From assembly GCA_018268515.1 (NCBI GenBank), contig JAFDWK010000095.1, positions 1-38,062 of the forward strand: a stretch of 38,062 bases of DNA. Reading direction: 5' to 3'. A model generated the notes under the pieces. It was given only the letters and a program-made list of their open reading frames with translations. It did no database searches and was not told the DNA's origin. The DNA is from Actinomycetota bacterium (lineage in GTDB: Bacteria > Actinomycetota > Actinomycetes > Actinomycetales > Microbacteriaceae). The position numbers were made by a program, and so were the translations under genes. Of the stretch, positions 23,503-30,830 are shown piece after piece (within the stretch, counting starts at the first letter, position 1; each line of letters starts with the position of its first letter).

Positions 23503-23525
23503 CCCTGCGCGCTTCGCGGCGCGGC

Positions 23526-25382
23526 TCAGCCCTCCTGGTCCGGTGGACCGAAGATGTTCTTGCCGTGCTTGTGCAGCAGGTTGTACGCATCCATGAACGT
23601 CCGCGGCTGCTGGTCGCCGGGCAGGCCGTAGCGCGCCAGCAGCAGTCCGAGCAGACCTTCGGCCGGAGGGGTCAGCGGCTTGTCGGCGTGCGCATGAGCG
23701 GGATGCGCCGGCTTCGACTCCGGGTTCGGAGGCAGATACCGCGACTGCGTGACAGGCCAGTCGGCGGGATGCCGGGGCTTGTCCAGGTTGATGATCTGGA
23801 AAAGGTCGTTCGCCGTCGCGTCGCGCCGGGTCAGGGGCTTCAGCTTGTGCAGCCGGGAGAGCGTGGCGATCACGGATCCATGATGCATCTCGTCGTTGAT
23901 GACCGTCCCCCGGCGCGTGTACGCCGACACGGCGATCGCAGGCACGCGGCATCCGAGCCTGTCGAACGCGAAACCCCACTCGCCCTTGCCCGAATCGTCG
24001 GGAGGCGTGGCCGCGGGTGGCGCCACGTGATCGTAGGTGCCGCCATGCTCGTCGAACGTGATCAGCAGCAGGGTGTTGATCGCGTTGGATCCCTTCGGCG
24101 ATGCGCTCGTGCGGATCGCGTCGTAGATATCGTGCACCAGGTCGTCTCCGGCGCGCACATCGGAGAACGCGCTGTTGATCAGTGCGGTGTCCTCGTCTGC
24201 CAGATCGGTCTCCCGGCGAGCGCCGAACGGCGGGTGGAAGTCGTTGTGGTCGTAGATCATCCGCGGCTCGACGAACGCATAGGCCGGCAGCTCACCGTGC
24301 TCGACATCGGCGTAGAAGTCGTCCATGGTGCCGAAATGCTCCGTGCGCCAGAACTCCTCGAGCACCGGTGCGTGCAGCACGCCGGTGAACGACACCATCT
24401 GCACCTCGTCGAAGTAGATCTTCCAGCTCAGGCCGGCCTCCTCGAGGCGGTTGAAGATCGTCGGCGACTTCGGCGCGTTCAGCCACTTGGCGTAATCGCC
24501 GCCCTCATGGTTGGTGACCTGACCGTGCGACGTCGAGGCGTTGAAGAACGAGCGGTTGCAGAAGGTCTGCGAGGGCACGGCGCAGAACCAGTGATCGAAG
24601 ACGGCGAACTCGCGGGCCAGGGTCGACACCGTCGGCAGCATCTCCGGGGAGAAAGATCCCATGATGCGCGAGAGCTCGTCCTGGGTCGGAGACTTGCCGT
24701 GCTTGAGGCGCATCACGTTCACCATGTAGTCGGTGACGAAGCCGCTCATCGTCGGCTCCGCACCCTCATCGGGCTCGTTGTACGGTGCGGAGAGCCCGCC
24801 CTTGTAGAGCTCGGCGTTGCTGGCCGGGTTGATCGTGTTGTACAGCTGCGTGTTCACGTGCGGATACATCTCGCCCGGATCCGGATCCGGCCAGGTCATG
24901 ATCTGGTCGGTCGGTCCTTCGTAGATGTGCGCGTCATAGCGCTGCCCGTCGAGCTCGTTGTAGTACTCGCCGAACGCCAGCCCGTCGAACTCCTGCCCCT
25001 CGGGCAGATCGTCCTTCGTGTAGAGATAGCCGAGGAGGTTGTCGAAGGAGCGGTTCTCGCCCATCAGCACGACGATGTGGTCGAAGCCCGGGGCGTGGCG
25101 GGGGGCGAGGGCGCCGTAGTCGTCCATTGCATCCTGGAAGCCCTCGTGCCGGCCGAGCGCGAAACCGGCGGCGGCACCGGCGCCGCCGCCGACGAGGGCG
25201 CCGGCGGCGGTCAATCCGCCGAGTCGGAGGAAGTCACGACGGGAACGGCCTGTGCCTCCTTCGTCCTGTGCGATGCCGTCCGAGGGCGCACCGGCGGACG
25301 CGGGGGTGGCGGTGCCCGACGATCCGGCGTCGGGGGCGGGAGCATCGTCGCGCGGAGTCGAGGAGTTCCTTCGTCTGACCAT
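23526..25382 (-). CDS. Tat-exported phosphoesterase, phospholipase C / acid phosphatase family (PF04185 type)
   Basis: A 618-aa secreted alkaline-phosphatase-fold phosphoesterase. The twin-arginine signal GRSRRDFLRLGG (about residues 45-56) is followed by a hydrophobic Ala/Gly stretch to about 76 (LTAAGALVGGGAGAAAGFALG). An unusually long disordered 45-residue segment precedes the RR pair. Catalytic and metal-binding features are HIVVLMGENRSFDNLLGYL (102-120, nucleophile region), FDHWFCAVPSQTFCNRSFFNASTSHG, LITFDEHGGTYDHVAPPAA, and DRLGCRVPAIAVSAYTRRGTVINDEMHHGSVIATLSRLH. Family members hydrolyse phosphatidylcholine, sphingomyelin or phosphomonoesters; the actual substrate is unknown. ATG at 25382 is preceded by TAGGAT at leaderless spacing. 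Confidence 0.93.
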   Translation of the reverse strand: MVRRRNSSTPRDDAPAPDAGSSGTATPASAGAPSDGIAQDEGGTGRSRRDFLRLGGLTAAGALVGGGAGAAAGFALGRHEGFQDAMDDYGALAPRHAPGFDHIVVLMGENRSFDNLLGYLYTKDDLPEGQEFDGLAFGEYYNELDGQRYDAHIYEGPTDQIMTWPDPDPGEMYPHVNTQLYNTINPASNAELYKGGLSAPYNEPDEGAEPTMSGFVTDYMVNVMRLKHGKSPTQDELSRIMGSFSPEMLPTVSTLAREFAVFDHWFCAVPSQTFCNRSFFNASTSHGQVTNHEGGDYAKWLNAPKSPTIFNRLEEAGLSWKIYFDEVQMVSFTGVLHAPVLEEFWRTEHFGTMDDFYADVEHGELPAYAFVEPRMIYDHNDFHPPFGARRETDLADEDTALINSAFSDVRAGDDLVHDIYDAIRTSASPKGSNAINTLLLITFDEHGGTYDHVAPPAATPPDDSGKGEWGFAFDRLGCRVPAIAVSAYTRRGTVINDEMHHGSVIATLSRLHKLKPLTRRDATANDLFQIINLDKPRHPADWPVTQSRYLPPNPESKPAHPAHAHADKPLTPPAEGLLGLLLARYGLPGDQQPRTFMDAYNLLHKHGKNIFGPPDQEG

Positions 25383-25388
25383 GCCGCG

Positions 25389-25394
25389 ATCCTA
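25389..25394 (-). promoter_or_regulatory. -10 box of a leaderless promoter
   Basis: On the minus strand TAGGAT ends 6 nt before the ATG at 25382. Confidence 0.55.
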
Positions 25395-25516
25395 CTGAGC
25401 GCCTATGAATCTCATCAGACGACGAAACGGTCTCTGCGGCTGTGGTGGCGATGCCCCTGGGGGACGTCCACGGGGTATCCCGTAGGCGCGGCCTCTCGTC
25501 GTGCGCCGTGTGAGGA

Positions 25517-27088
25517 TCAGCCGGCGAGCCGACCCTGCGACAGCGCGGCCATGAGCCCGGTGCGGCTGCGCACGCCGATCGTGCGGAACACGGCACCGAG
25601 GTGCACCTCGATCGTGCGCTCGGACACATGCAGGCGTGCCCCGATCTCACGGTTGGTCAGTCCGTGCTGGACGAGCTCGGCCACCTCGCGCTGGCGCGGC
25701 GTCAGGTTCTGCAGCAGATCGGAGGCGCCCGGATGCGGTTCCGGCGCGGCGCCGGTGCCGAGCGCTGCGGCCGAGCGCTCGCCGGTGCGCGGTGCGCTGG
25801 TGTCGAATGTCAGTCGCCACCGTGGGCGGATGCGCTCGAACGCGGCGGCGATGTCCTCGCCCAGCTGCGGCACCTCCGCAGCCGTCATGCGGACCAGATC
25901 GGAGACGATCCCGGCGCCTACGTGCTCGAGCGGAAGCCGGGGGATCGCGTCGAGCAGCACCCGGCCTGCGCCGTGGAAGTCCCGCGGGTTCACCTGGAAT
26001 CCCACGGTCATCACCAGCACATGCGCCTCCACCATCGGCGATGCGAACTCCGGCTCCCTGTCCGCGTCCCGGGCCGTGCCGGCGACCGTCAGGTACAGCT
26101 GGGCCTGCAGCGCATCGGCCTCCGCCGGATCGACGTACAGCAGGGCGGAGATCCGCGCCATGAGATCGATCGCCGCCAGATCCACGGGGTTGTCGTTCGC
26201 GTCGCGCAGAGCGTCCGTGACATCGATCGAGCGCTGGTGGGAGAACTCGGACTGCTGGGCCGAGCGGTCCTCGAGGAACAGGTGCGTGGCGCGCAGCGCG
26301 GCGGTCGCGAACGACGCGGCATCCGCGGGGAGGCCGGGAAGCGCACGTTCGAGCAGAGACTGCGCCTGTTCCAGGTAGCCGCACCAGAACGCGGCCCTGC
26401 CCGCGAGGGCGAGTGCCCGTGCGCGCCCTGACCCTGCGCCGCGGGAGACGGCGAGCAGCGCGAACCGCAGCGACCGTTCGGACGCACCGCGGGCGAGCAG
26501 GGACTGGGCGGCATCGCAGAGCGGCGCGGCATGACGTCCCCTCGCGCCCGCGGGACCACCGAGCGCCCCGTGCCAGGCGGCGCCGTCGCGCGCCCCACGG
26601 CGGGCGCACGCCCGCCCCAGTGCGGCGTGCGTCTGACGGACGCCGTGCGGGGATGCGGCGTGGATCACGGCCGCACGCACGCGTTCGTCGAGGAACCGCA
26701 CGGTGCCTGCCCGGACCTGCAGCAGATCCTGGAGCCGCCCGAACAGCAGCACATCGATGTCGACAGCGGAGGCCTCGAGCACATCGGCGATGCTCTCGGT
26801 CACCGAGAGCGCGGCGTGCAGAAGCACCCGCTGCTGCGCGGCGGAGAGCGGAGTGGATCCGGCGTCGTCGGCGGGCGGATCCACGATCGCGGGAAGCGGA
26901 TCCGGAAGTATTGTGCGCCCGGCCAGCTGCGCGGGGGTCAGGACCTGTGCGAGGAGCCGCAGTGCGTCGTCGTCGTCTCGGGCGTAGGCGCTGAGGCGTG
27001 CTGCGACCCGCGGCGCCACGGGCACGCCGGACGCCTTCTGCAGGAGGCCGAGCGGCCGGGCCAGCCACGATTCTCGGGGTGCGGTCAC
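25517..27088 (-). CDS. Large LuxR-family transcriptional regulator, paralogue 1
   Basis: A 523-aa regulator with a C-terminal LuxR/GerE helix-turn-helix: NLTPRQREVAELVQHGLTNREIGARLHVSERTIEVHLGAVFRTIGVRSRTGL (about 462-513). The upstream 450 residues are Ala/Leu/Arg-rich and probably helical, TPR-like as in the rear half of LAL/MalT regulators. No Walker A motif is visible, unlike true LAL regulators. It shares with the adjacent gene (27177-28763) the segments PVAPxVAxRLxAxA and ILPDPLP near the N-terminus and the whole domain order, so the two are tandem duplicates. The start is GTG at 27088, with TAGCGT 6 nt upstream on the minus strand (leaderless). The signal and targets are unknown; the phosphoesterase gene next door is a candidate. 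Confidence 0.87.
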   Translation of the reverse strand: MTAPRESWLARPLGLLQKASGVPVAPRVAARLSAYARDDDDALRLLAQVLTPAQLAGRTILPDPLPAIVDPPADDAGSTPLSAAQQRVLLHAALSVTESIADVLEASAVDIDVLLFGRLQDLLQVRAGTVRFLDERVRAAVIHAASPHGVRQTHAALGRACARRGARDGAAWHGALGGPAGARGRHAAPLCDAAQSLLARGASERSLRFALLAVSRGAGSGRARALALAGRAAFWCGYLEQAQSLLERALPGLPADAASFATAALRATHLFLEDRSAQQSEFSHQRSIDVTDALRDANDNPVDLAAIDLMARISALLYVDPAEADALQAQLYLTVAGTARDADREPEFASPMVEAHVLVMTVGFQVNPRDFHGAGRVLLDAIPRLPLEHVGAGIVSDLVRMTAAEVPQLGEDIAAAFERIRPRWRLTFDTSAPRTGERSAAALGTGAAPEPHPGASDLLQNLTPRQREVAELVQHGLTNREIGARLHVSERTIEVHLGAVFRTIGVRSRTGLMAALSQGRLAG

Positions 27089-27094
27089 CCCAAC

Positions 27095-27100
27095 ACGCTA
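27095..27100 (-). promoter_or_regulatory. -10 box of a leaderless promoter
   Basis: On the minus strand TAGCGT ends 6 nt before the GTG at 27088. Confidence 0.5.
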
Positions 27101-27176
27101 ACGCGGACACGCGGGGCCGCATGCGCGGCGATCCGTCGCCGCCTGCATCGCGCCGCACTCTCGGGGTCCGGTGTGC

Positions 27177-28763
27177 TCACCGGCGACCCGTGGTGTGCAG
27201 CGCGATGAGCGCGCTGCGCGACGGCACCCCGTACTTGCGCAGGACCTGCGTCGCGTGCACTTCGACGGTGCGGTGGGAGACCCCGAGCTCGTCGCCGATC
27301 TCCCGGTTGGACAGGCCGCGCAGCACCCCCGTGAGCACCTCCTGCTGGCGGGCCGAGAGCGGCTCCCCCGGCAGCGGGGCGGAGCGCGGCATCGAGGGCT
27401 GCGTTGCCGGAGCCGCCATCACCGCCGCGACCCCCGCGCGCTCGGCAAGGCTCTGCGGGAACATCTCCGCGACGGACGTCTCCTCGAAGCGGGACAGGGT
27501 CGGCGGTCCGATCCGCTCGTACGCGCGGGCGAGTTCCGGATCCACCCCGGGTGCGCGTCCGAGGCAGGCCCGCACATGTCCGGCGACGATGCCGGCACCC
27601 GGCAGGATGAGCGGCAGCACGGGTGCCGTCCGCTCGATCAGTCGCGCGGCCGCGTCGAGCTCTCCGGCGACGACCAGCGCGGTCAGCTCCGAGACAGCGC
27701 GGTGCGCCGCCGCATGCGGGGACCAGCAGGAGTCCTCGATCGCCGGAGAGGAGAGCAGGGTCCTCGCCAGCATGTCGTCCGACGTGAGCGGATCCCGATA
27801 GGCGGTCGTGTAGACGTCCCCGAGCTGCGTCAGCAGCGTGCGCTCGGCGGCGCCGGGTGCGGAGGCGGCCAGCGAGCGGAAGATGAACTCGGTCTCCTCC
27901 GGGGTGTAGAGGGCACCGGCGGGACCGGCGAGCATCAGCTCCCTGGTGCGCATCAGATCGTGCAGCAGAGTGTCGTCCGGTTCCAGTTCGATCGCACGGC
28001 GCAGCCCGTCACCCGCATCGTCGAACGCACCGGCCCAGAGAGCTCCGAGCGCGGCGATCTTCCAGGCCTGGTGTGCGCTCCCGCCGCTCACCGGGGCGGC
28101 GAGGAGGGCCAGCCGGTGCGCATCCACCGGATCGCCGGCCGCGAGCCGGGCCTCGGCGTGCGCGAGCAGCGGGGCTGCCAGCTCGGCGGCCCGTCGCGGA
28201 TCCGAGGCGACCAGGTGGCGCGCGGCGGAGTGCGTGCGTCCGCGGCGCTGCGCTGCCCGCGCGAGAGCCGCATGCACGGCACGGCGCTCGGGGCCCTGGG
28301 CTTCGCACAGCACCTGGGCGCGCATCCGCTGGCTCGTGAAGCGCACGCGCCCGCTCTCGATGGTCAGGAACGGCCGGGGATCACCGAACAGCAGCAGGTC
28401 GATCTCGACGCCGGCCGCATCCAGCAGTCCGGGCAGCGGCAGATCCGGATCGATTGCCGCGAACAGCAGGAGCCGGCGCGCGGCCGTGCCGAGGTCATCC
28501 AGCACGGCGGTGCGCGCGCTCGGCACCAGCGGCAGGGGATCCGGGAGGATCGCGCTGCCACGCAGCTGCGCGGGCGACAGCGTCCTGGCGAGGTCCCGGA
28601 TGATGAGCTTGTCGCCGCCGTCCCCGTCGCCGTCGCCGTCGGCGAAGGCAGCGAGGCGCCCGGCCACATGCGGGGCGACGGGCAGGCCCCCGGTCGCGAT
28701 CCGCGCGACGCGCAGCGCCGCCGTCAGCGCCGTCCCCGATGATCTGCTCCCCATGCCGTCCAT
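27177..28763 (-). CDS. Large LuxR-family transcriptional regulator, paralogue 2
   Basis: A 528-aa paralogue of the preceding gene, in the same orientation with an 88-bp gap. The C-terminal HTH is PLSARQQEVLTGVLRGLSNREIGDELGVSHRTVEVHATQVLRKYGVPSRSAL. The N-terminal module contains GGLPVAPHVAGRLAAFA, SPAQLRGSAILPDPLPLV and RRLLLFAAIDPDLPLPGLLDAAGVEIDLLLFGDPRPFL, again without a P-loop. An Asp-Gly repeat (DGDGDGDGGD, encoded by a GTCGCC-type microsatellite at 28611-28644) interrupts the N-terminal module where paralogue 1 has DDDD. Start choice is uncertain: ATG 28763 or ATG 28754 (neither has a strong ribosome-binding site). The in-frame extension to 28868 has no support. Confidence 0.85.
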   Translation of the reverse strand: MDGMGSRSSGTALTAALRVARIATGGLPVAPHVAGRLAAFADGDGDGDGGDKLIIRDLARTLSPAQLRGSAILPDPLPLVPSARTAVLDDLGTAARRLLLFAAIDPDLPLPGLLDAAGVEIDLLLFGDPRPFLTIESGRVRFTSQRMRAQVLCEAQGPERRAVHAALARAAQRRGRTHSAARHLVASDPRRAAELAAPLLAHAEARLAAGDPVDAHRLALLAAPVSGGSAHQAWKIAALGALWAGAFDDAGDGLRRAIELEPDDTLLHDLMRTRELMLAGPAGALYTPEETEFIFRSLAASAPGAAERTLLTQLGDVYTTAYRDPLTSDDMLARTLLSSPAIEDSCWSPHAAAHRAVSELTALVVAGELDAAARLIERTAPVLPLILPGAGIVAGHVRACLGRAPGVDPELARAYERIGPPTLSRFEETSVAEMFPQSLAERAGVAAVMAAPATQPSMPRSAPLPGEPLSARQQEVLTGVLRGLSNREIGDELGVSHRTVEVHATQVLRKYGVPSRSALIALHTTGRR

Positions 28764-28801
28764 GATCCCAGGATCGCGATGGCCATGTTCGGCGGGCTTG
28801 C

Positions 28802-28870
28802 ACCGACCAGGAGATCTTGCAGCAGATGAAGGCGCAGCTGCGGGCCATCCACGACGCAGGCGGTGCATAG
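28802..28870 (+). pseudogene. Possible gene remnant on the plus strand
   Basis: Between the divergently oriented start of LuxR paralogue 2 and the end of the monooxygenase gene, one plus-strand frame reads TDQEILQQMKAQLRAIHDAG, then GA and a stop. It looks like the amphipathic C-terminal tail of a real protein, but there is no upstream start or gene body. It may be the residue of a deleted gene. Weak evidence. Confidence 0.3.
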
Positions 28871-28898
28871 CCGGGATCGACCGGCCCGGCCTTCTGAG

Positions 28899-30119
28899 TC
28901 AGCGCGCCCGGATGACCGCTGCGGTCGGATCCGGCTGCTCGGCGACCAATGCCAGGATCGGCTTGAGCGCCGCGCGGATGCTCATCATCCGCACCGCCGT
29001 CTCCCGCATCCAGGCGACCGCGACGCCGCGGCGGAACATCATCTTCGCGAGGGTGCGCGAGTTCGACTGCGCGGACTCGACACGGGGCTTCTCGAGCCGC
29101 TCCCACTCCGCGAGGCGGGCGGGCAGAGAGGACGGATCCGCTCCGCGCATCATGCGCGCGAGCATCCACGCGCTCTCGATCGCCATGCCCGCGCCGATCC
29201 CCGCCGTGGGCAGGAACCCGGCTGCGGCGTCGCCCAGCAGCACGGCGCCGGGCACGACCCAGCGCTCGCTGCGGGCGTCGTCGAGCCGCCAGAGATACGG
29301 ATCCCCGGTCCGCTCGAGGGCGTCCAGCGCCCCCGCCAGACGCGGGCCGATGCCGTGCGCGGCGCGGCGCACCTCGGCGATCACGGTCGTCAGGTCCGGG
29401 TCGTCGTCGGGCCGGCACAGGATCACCCCGACCCGCCCCGGCACGGGATACACCCCCAGGAAGAAGCCGTTCCCCCAGAGCTCCTCCGCGCTGGAGGAGT
29501 CGCCGTGGTCGTCGGCCCAGGCCACCCACCCGCTCCAGCCGGTGTCGACGGTGCCGACGGTGCCGACCGGCAGCAGTCGGCGCATCCGGGAGTGCACGCC
29601 GTCCGCGCCGACGACGAGGTCGAACACGCCCTCGCCGACCGCGCGGCCCTCGCGATCCGCGAACGCCACCCGGGATGCGTCGCCGCTCCGGTGGACGGCG
29701 GCGACCGTGGTGCCGAACGCGACCGGGATGCCGCCGGTCGTGAGCACCTCGACCAGCGCGCCCCGGTCGATGCCGCGGTACTCGCCGTAGGGGAGCAGCA
29801 CCTCGCCGAGCGGGTCGGAGCGCAGCACCGGGCCGCGATGGCCGTGGAAGGTGAACCGATCCAGCGGAGTGCTGGCGCGGCGGTACTCCTCGTGCACGCC
29901 GAGGTCGTCGAGGGCCCGGTCCACGAGCGGCATCAGGGCGAGCATGTACCCCGGATGGGACGAATCGGGCGCGCGGTCGACGACCACGGGGTGCAGGCCG
30001 TCGATGCGCAGCAGGCGCGCGAGGGTGAGACCGGCGATGCCGGCGCCGACGATGAGCACGCGCAGCCGATCATCCTGCTGGGCGGTGAGCTGGGTGTCGA
30101 GGGCAGTGGGTTCGAGCAT
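28899..30119 (-). CDS. FAD-dependent monooxygenase (PHBH/UbiH fold)
   Basis: A 406-aa group A flavin monooxygenase using FAD and NAD(P)H. The dinucleotide motif VLIVGAGIAGLTLARLL is at about 21-37, LVVGADGVHSRMRRLLP is the second conserved DG motif, and AVLLGDAAAGFLPTAGIGAGMAIESAWMLA is the GD motif contacting the FAD ribityl chain. Relatives hydroxylate aromatic compounds or inactivate tetracycline or rifampicin; the substrate is unknown here. ATG at 30119 has CGGAGG 6 nt upstream; a TTG at 30149 in frame lies within an operator and is not needed. It is divergent from a tetR gene, sharing 78 bp with two palindromic operators, so it is probably induced when the TetR ligand appears. A TACAGT -10 lies between the operators on the minus strand. 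Confidence 0.92.
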   Translation of the reverse strand: MLEPTALDTQLTAQQDDRLRVLIVGAGIAGLTLARLLRIDGLHPVVVDRAPDSSHPGYMLALMPLVDRALDDLGVHEEYRRASTPLDRFTFHGHRGPVLRSDPLGEVLLPYGEYRGIDRGALVEVLTTGGIPVAFGTTVAAVHRSGDASRVAFADREGRAVGEGVFDLVVGADGVHSRMRRLLPVGTVGTVDTGWSGWVAWADDHGDSSSAEELWGNGFFLGVYPVPGRVGVILCRPDDDPDLTTVIAEVRRAAHGIGPRLAGALDALERTGDPYLWRLDDARSERWVVPGAVLLGDAAAGFLPTAGIGAGMAIESAWMLARMMRGADPSSLPARLAEWERLEKPRVESAQSNSRTLAKMMFRRGVAVAWMRETAVRMMSIRAALKPILALVAEQPDPTAAVIRAR

Positions 30120-30130
30120 GGGATCCTCCG

Positions 30131-30150
30131 ATTGGACCACCTGGTCCAAT
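30131..30150. promoter_or_regulatory. TetR operator 1
   Basis: ATTGGACCA-CC-TGGTCCAAT: 9-bp arms around a CC spacer. It lies between the predicted transcription start and the ribosome-binding site of the monooxygenase gene. Confidence 0.88.
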
Positions 30151-30163
30151 GCTCACTGTACGC

Positions 30164-30187
30164 CTACTGGACCACCTGGTCCAGTAG
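30164..30187. promoter_or_regulatory. TetR operator 2
   Basis: CTACTGGACCA-CC-TGGTCCAGTAG: 11-bp perfect arms around the same CC spacer. It overlaps the tetR -10 box (TAGGCT, 30185-30190) and the -35 area of the divergent monooxygenase promoter. Centre-to-centre distance to operator 1 is about 35 bp. Confidence 0.9.
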
Positions 30188-30190
30188 GCT
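30185..30190 (+). promoter_or_regulatory. -10 box of the leaderless tetR promoter
   Basis: TAGGCT ends 7 nt before the ATG at 30198 and overlaps operator 2, so the regulator would repress itself. Confidence 0.65.
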
Positions 30191-30197
30191 GTGATCC

Positions 30198-30779
30198 ATG
30201 ACCGCCCTGACCGGACCGCACCGCGCCGCGCTGATCGAGGCCACCGTCGCGGAGTTCGCCGCCGCCGGCTACGAGGGGGCCTCCCTGAACCGGATCATCC
30301 GCGCCGCCGGCCTCAGCAAGAGCTCGTTCTATCACGCGGCCGGATCCAAGGCCGAGCTGTTCGATGCCGTGGTGCGGGCGCTCGTCGACGACGTCCGCGC
30401 CGCGTGGACCCCACCGGATCCGGCCTCCTTCGCGGCCGGTGACTTCTGGGCGCGGGTGGATGCCGCCCTGGCCGGATTCGGGGCGCTCGCCGCACAGGCG
30501 CCGCTGGGCATGCTCGGGCGCATCTTCTACCTCCCGACCGGGGAGGGCGCCGTCCGCGACGAGGTGCTCGCCGCCGTGCGCGACTGGGTGGGCGGGGTGC
30601 TCGCCGCCGGGCGCTCCGCGGGGGCCGTGCACGCCGACCTGCCGATCGCGCTGCAGACCGCGGCGGTGTTCGGGCTGCTGCGCGGAATCGACGAGTGGGC
30701 GCTGGCGGGAGAAGGGGATCCGGCCGCGGCGGCCGCGGCTCCCGGGATCCTGCTGCGCCGCATGCTCGGCACCGCCTGA
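30198..30779 (+). CDS. TetR/AcrR family transcriptional regulator
   Basis: A 193-aa repressor. The N-terminal helix-turn-helix is EATVAEFAAAGYEGASLNRIIRAAGLSKSSFYHAAGSKAELFDAVVRAL (about residues 10-58), the standard TetR signature. The C-terminal ligand-binding region is Ala/Leu-rich and not informative. Two palindromes of the form TGGACCA-CC-TGGTCCA in the shared promoter are its obvious targets, controlling itself and the divergent FAD monooxygenase. The mRNA is probably leaderless. The natural ligand is probably a substrate of that monooxygenase (inference). Confidence 0.93.
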   Translation: MTALTGPHRAALIEATVAEFAAAGYEGASLNRIIRAAGLSKSSFYHAAGSKAELFDAVVRALVDDVRAAWTPPDPASFAAGDFWARVDAALAGFGALAAQAPLGMLGRIFYLPTGEGAVRDEVLAAVRDWVGGVLAAGRSAGAVHADLPIALQTAAVFGLLRGIDEWALAGEGDPAAAAAAPGILLRRMLGTA

Positions 30780-30817
30780 GGGCAGGCCCGCTCGGCACCC
30801 GCGGATCCGCGCCCCGG

Positions 30818-30823
30818 TACCCT
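30818..30823 (+). promoter_or_regulatory. -10 box of a leaderless promoter
   Basis: TACCCT ends 7 nt before the pcnA ATG at 30831. Confidence 0.6.
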
Positions 30824-30830
30824 GGAACCC

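Noticed and set aside
30120-30149. TTG start at 30149 for the FAD monooxygenase
   Set aside because: It lies within operator 1; the ATG at 30119 has a proper ribosome-binding site.
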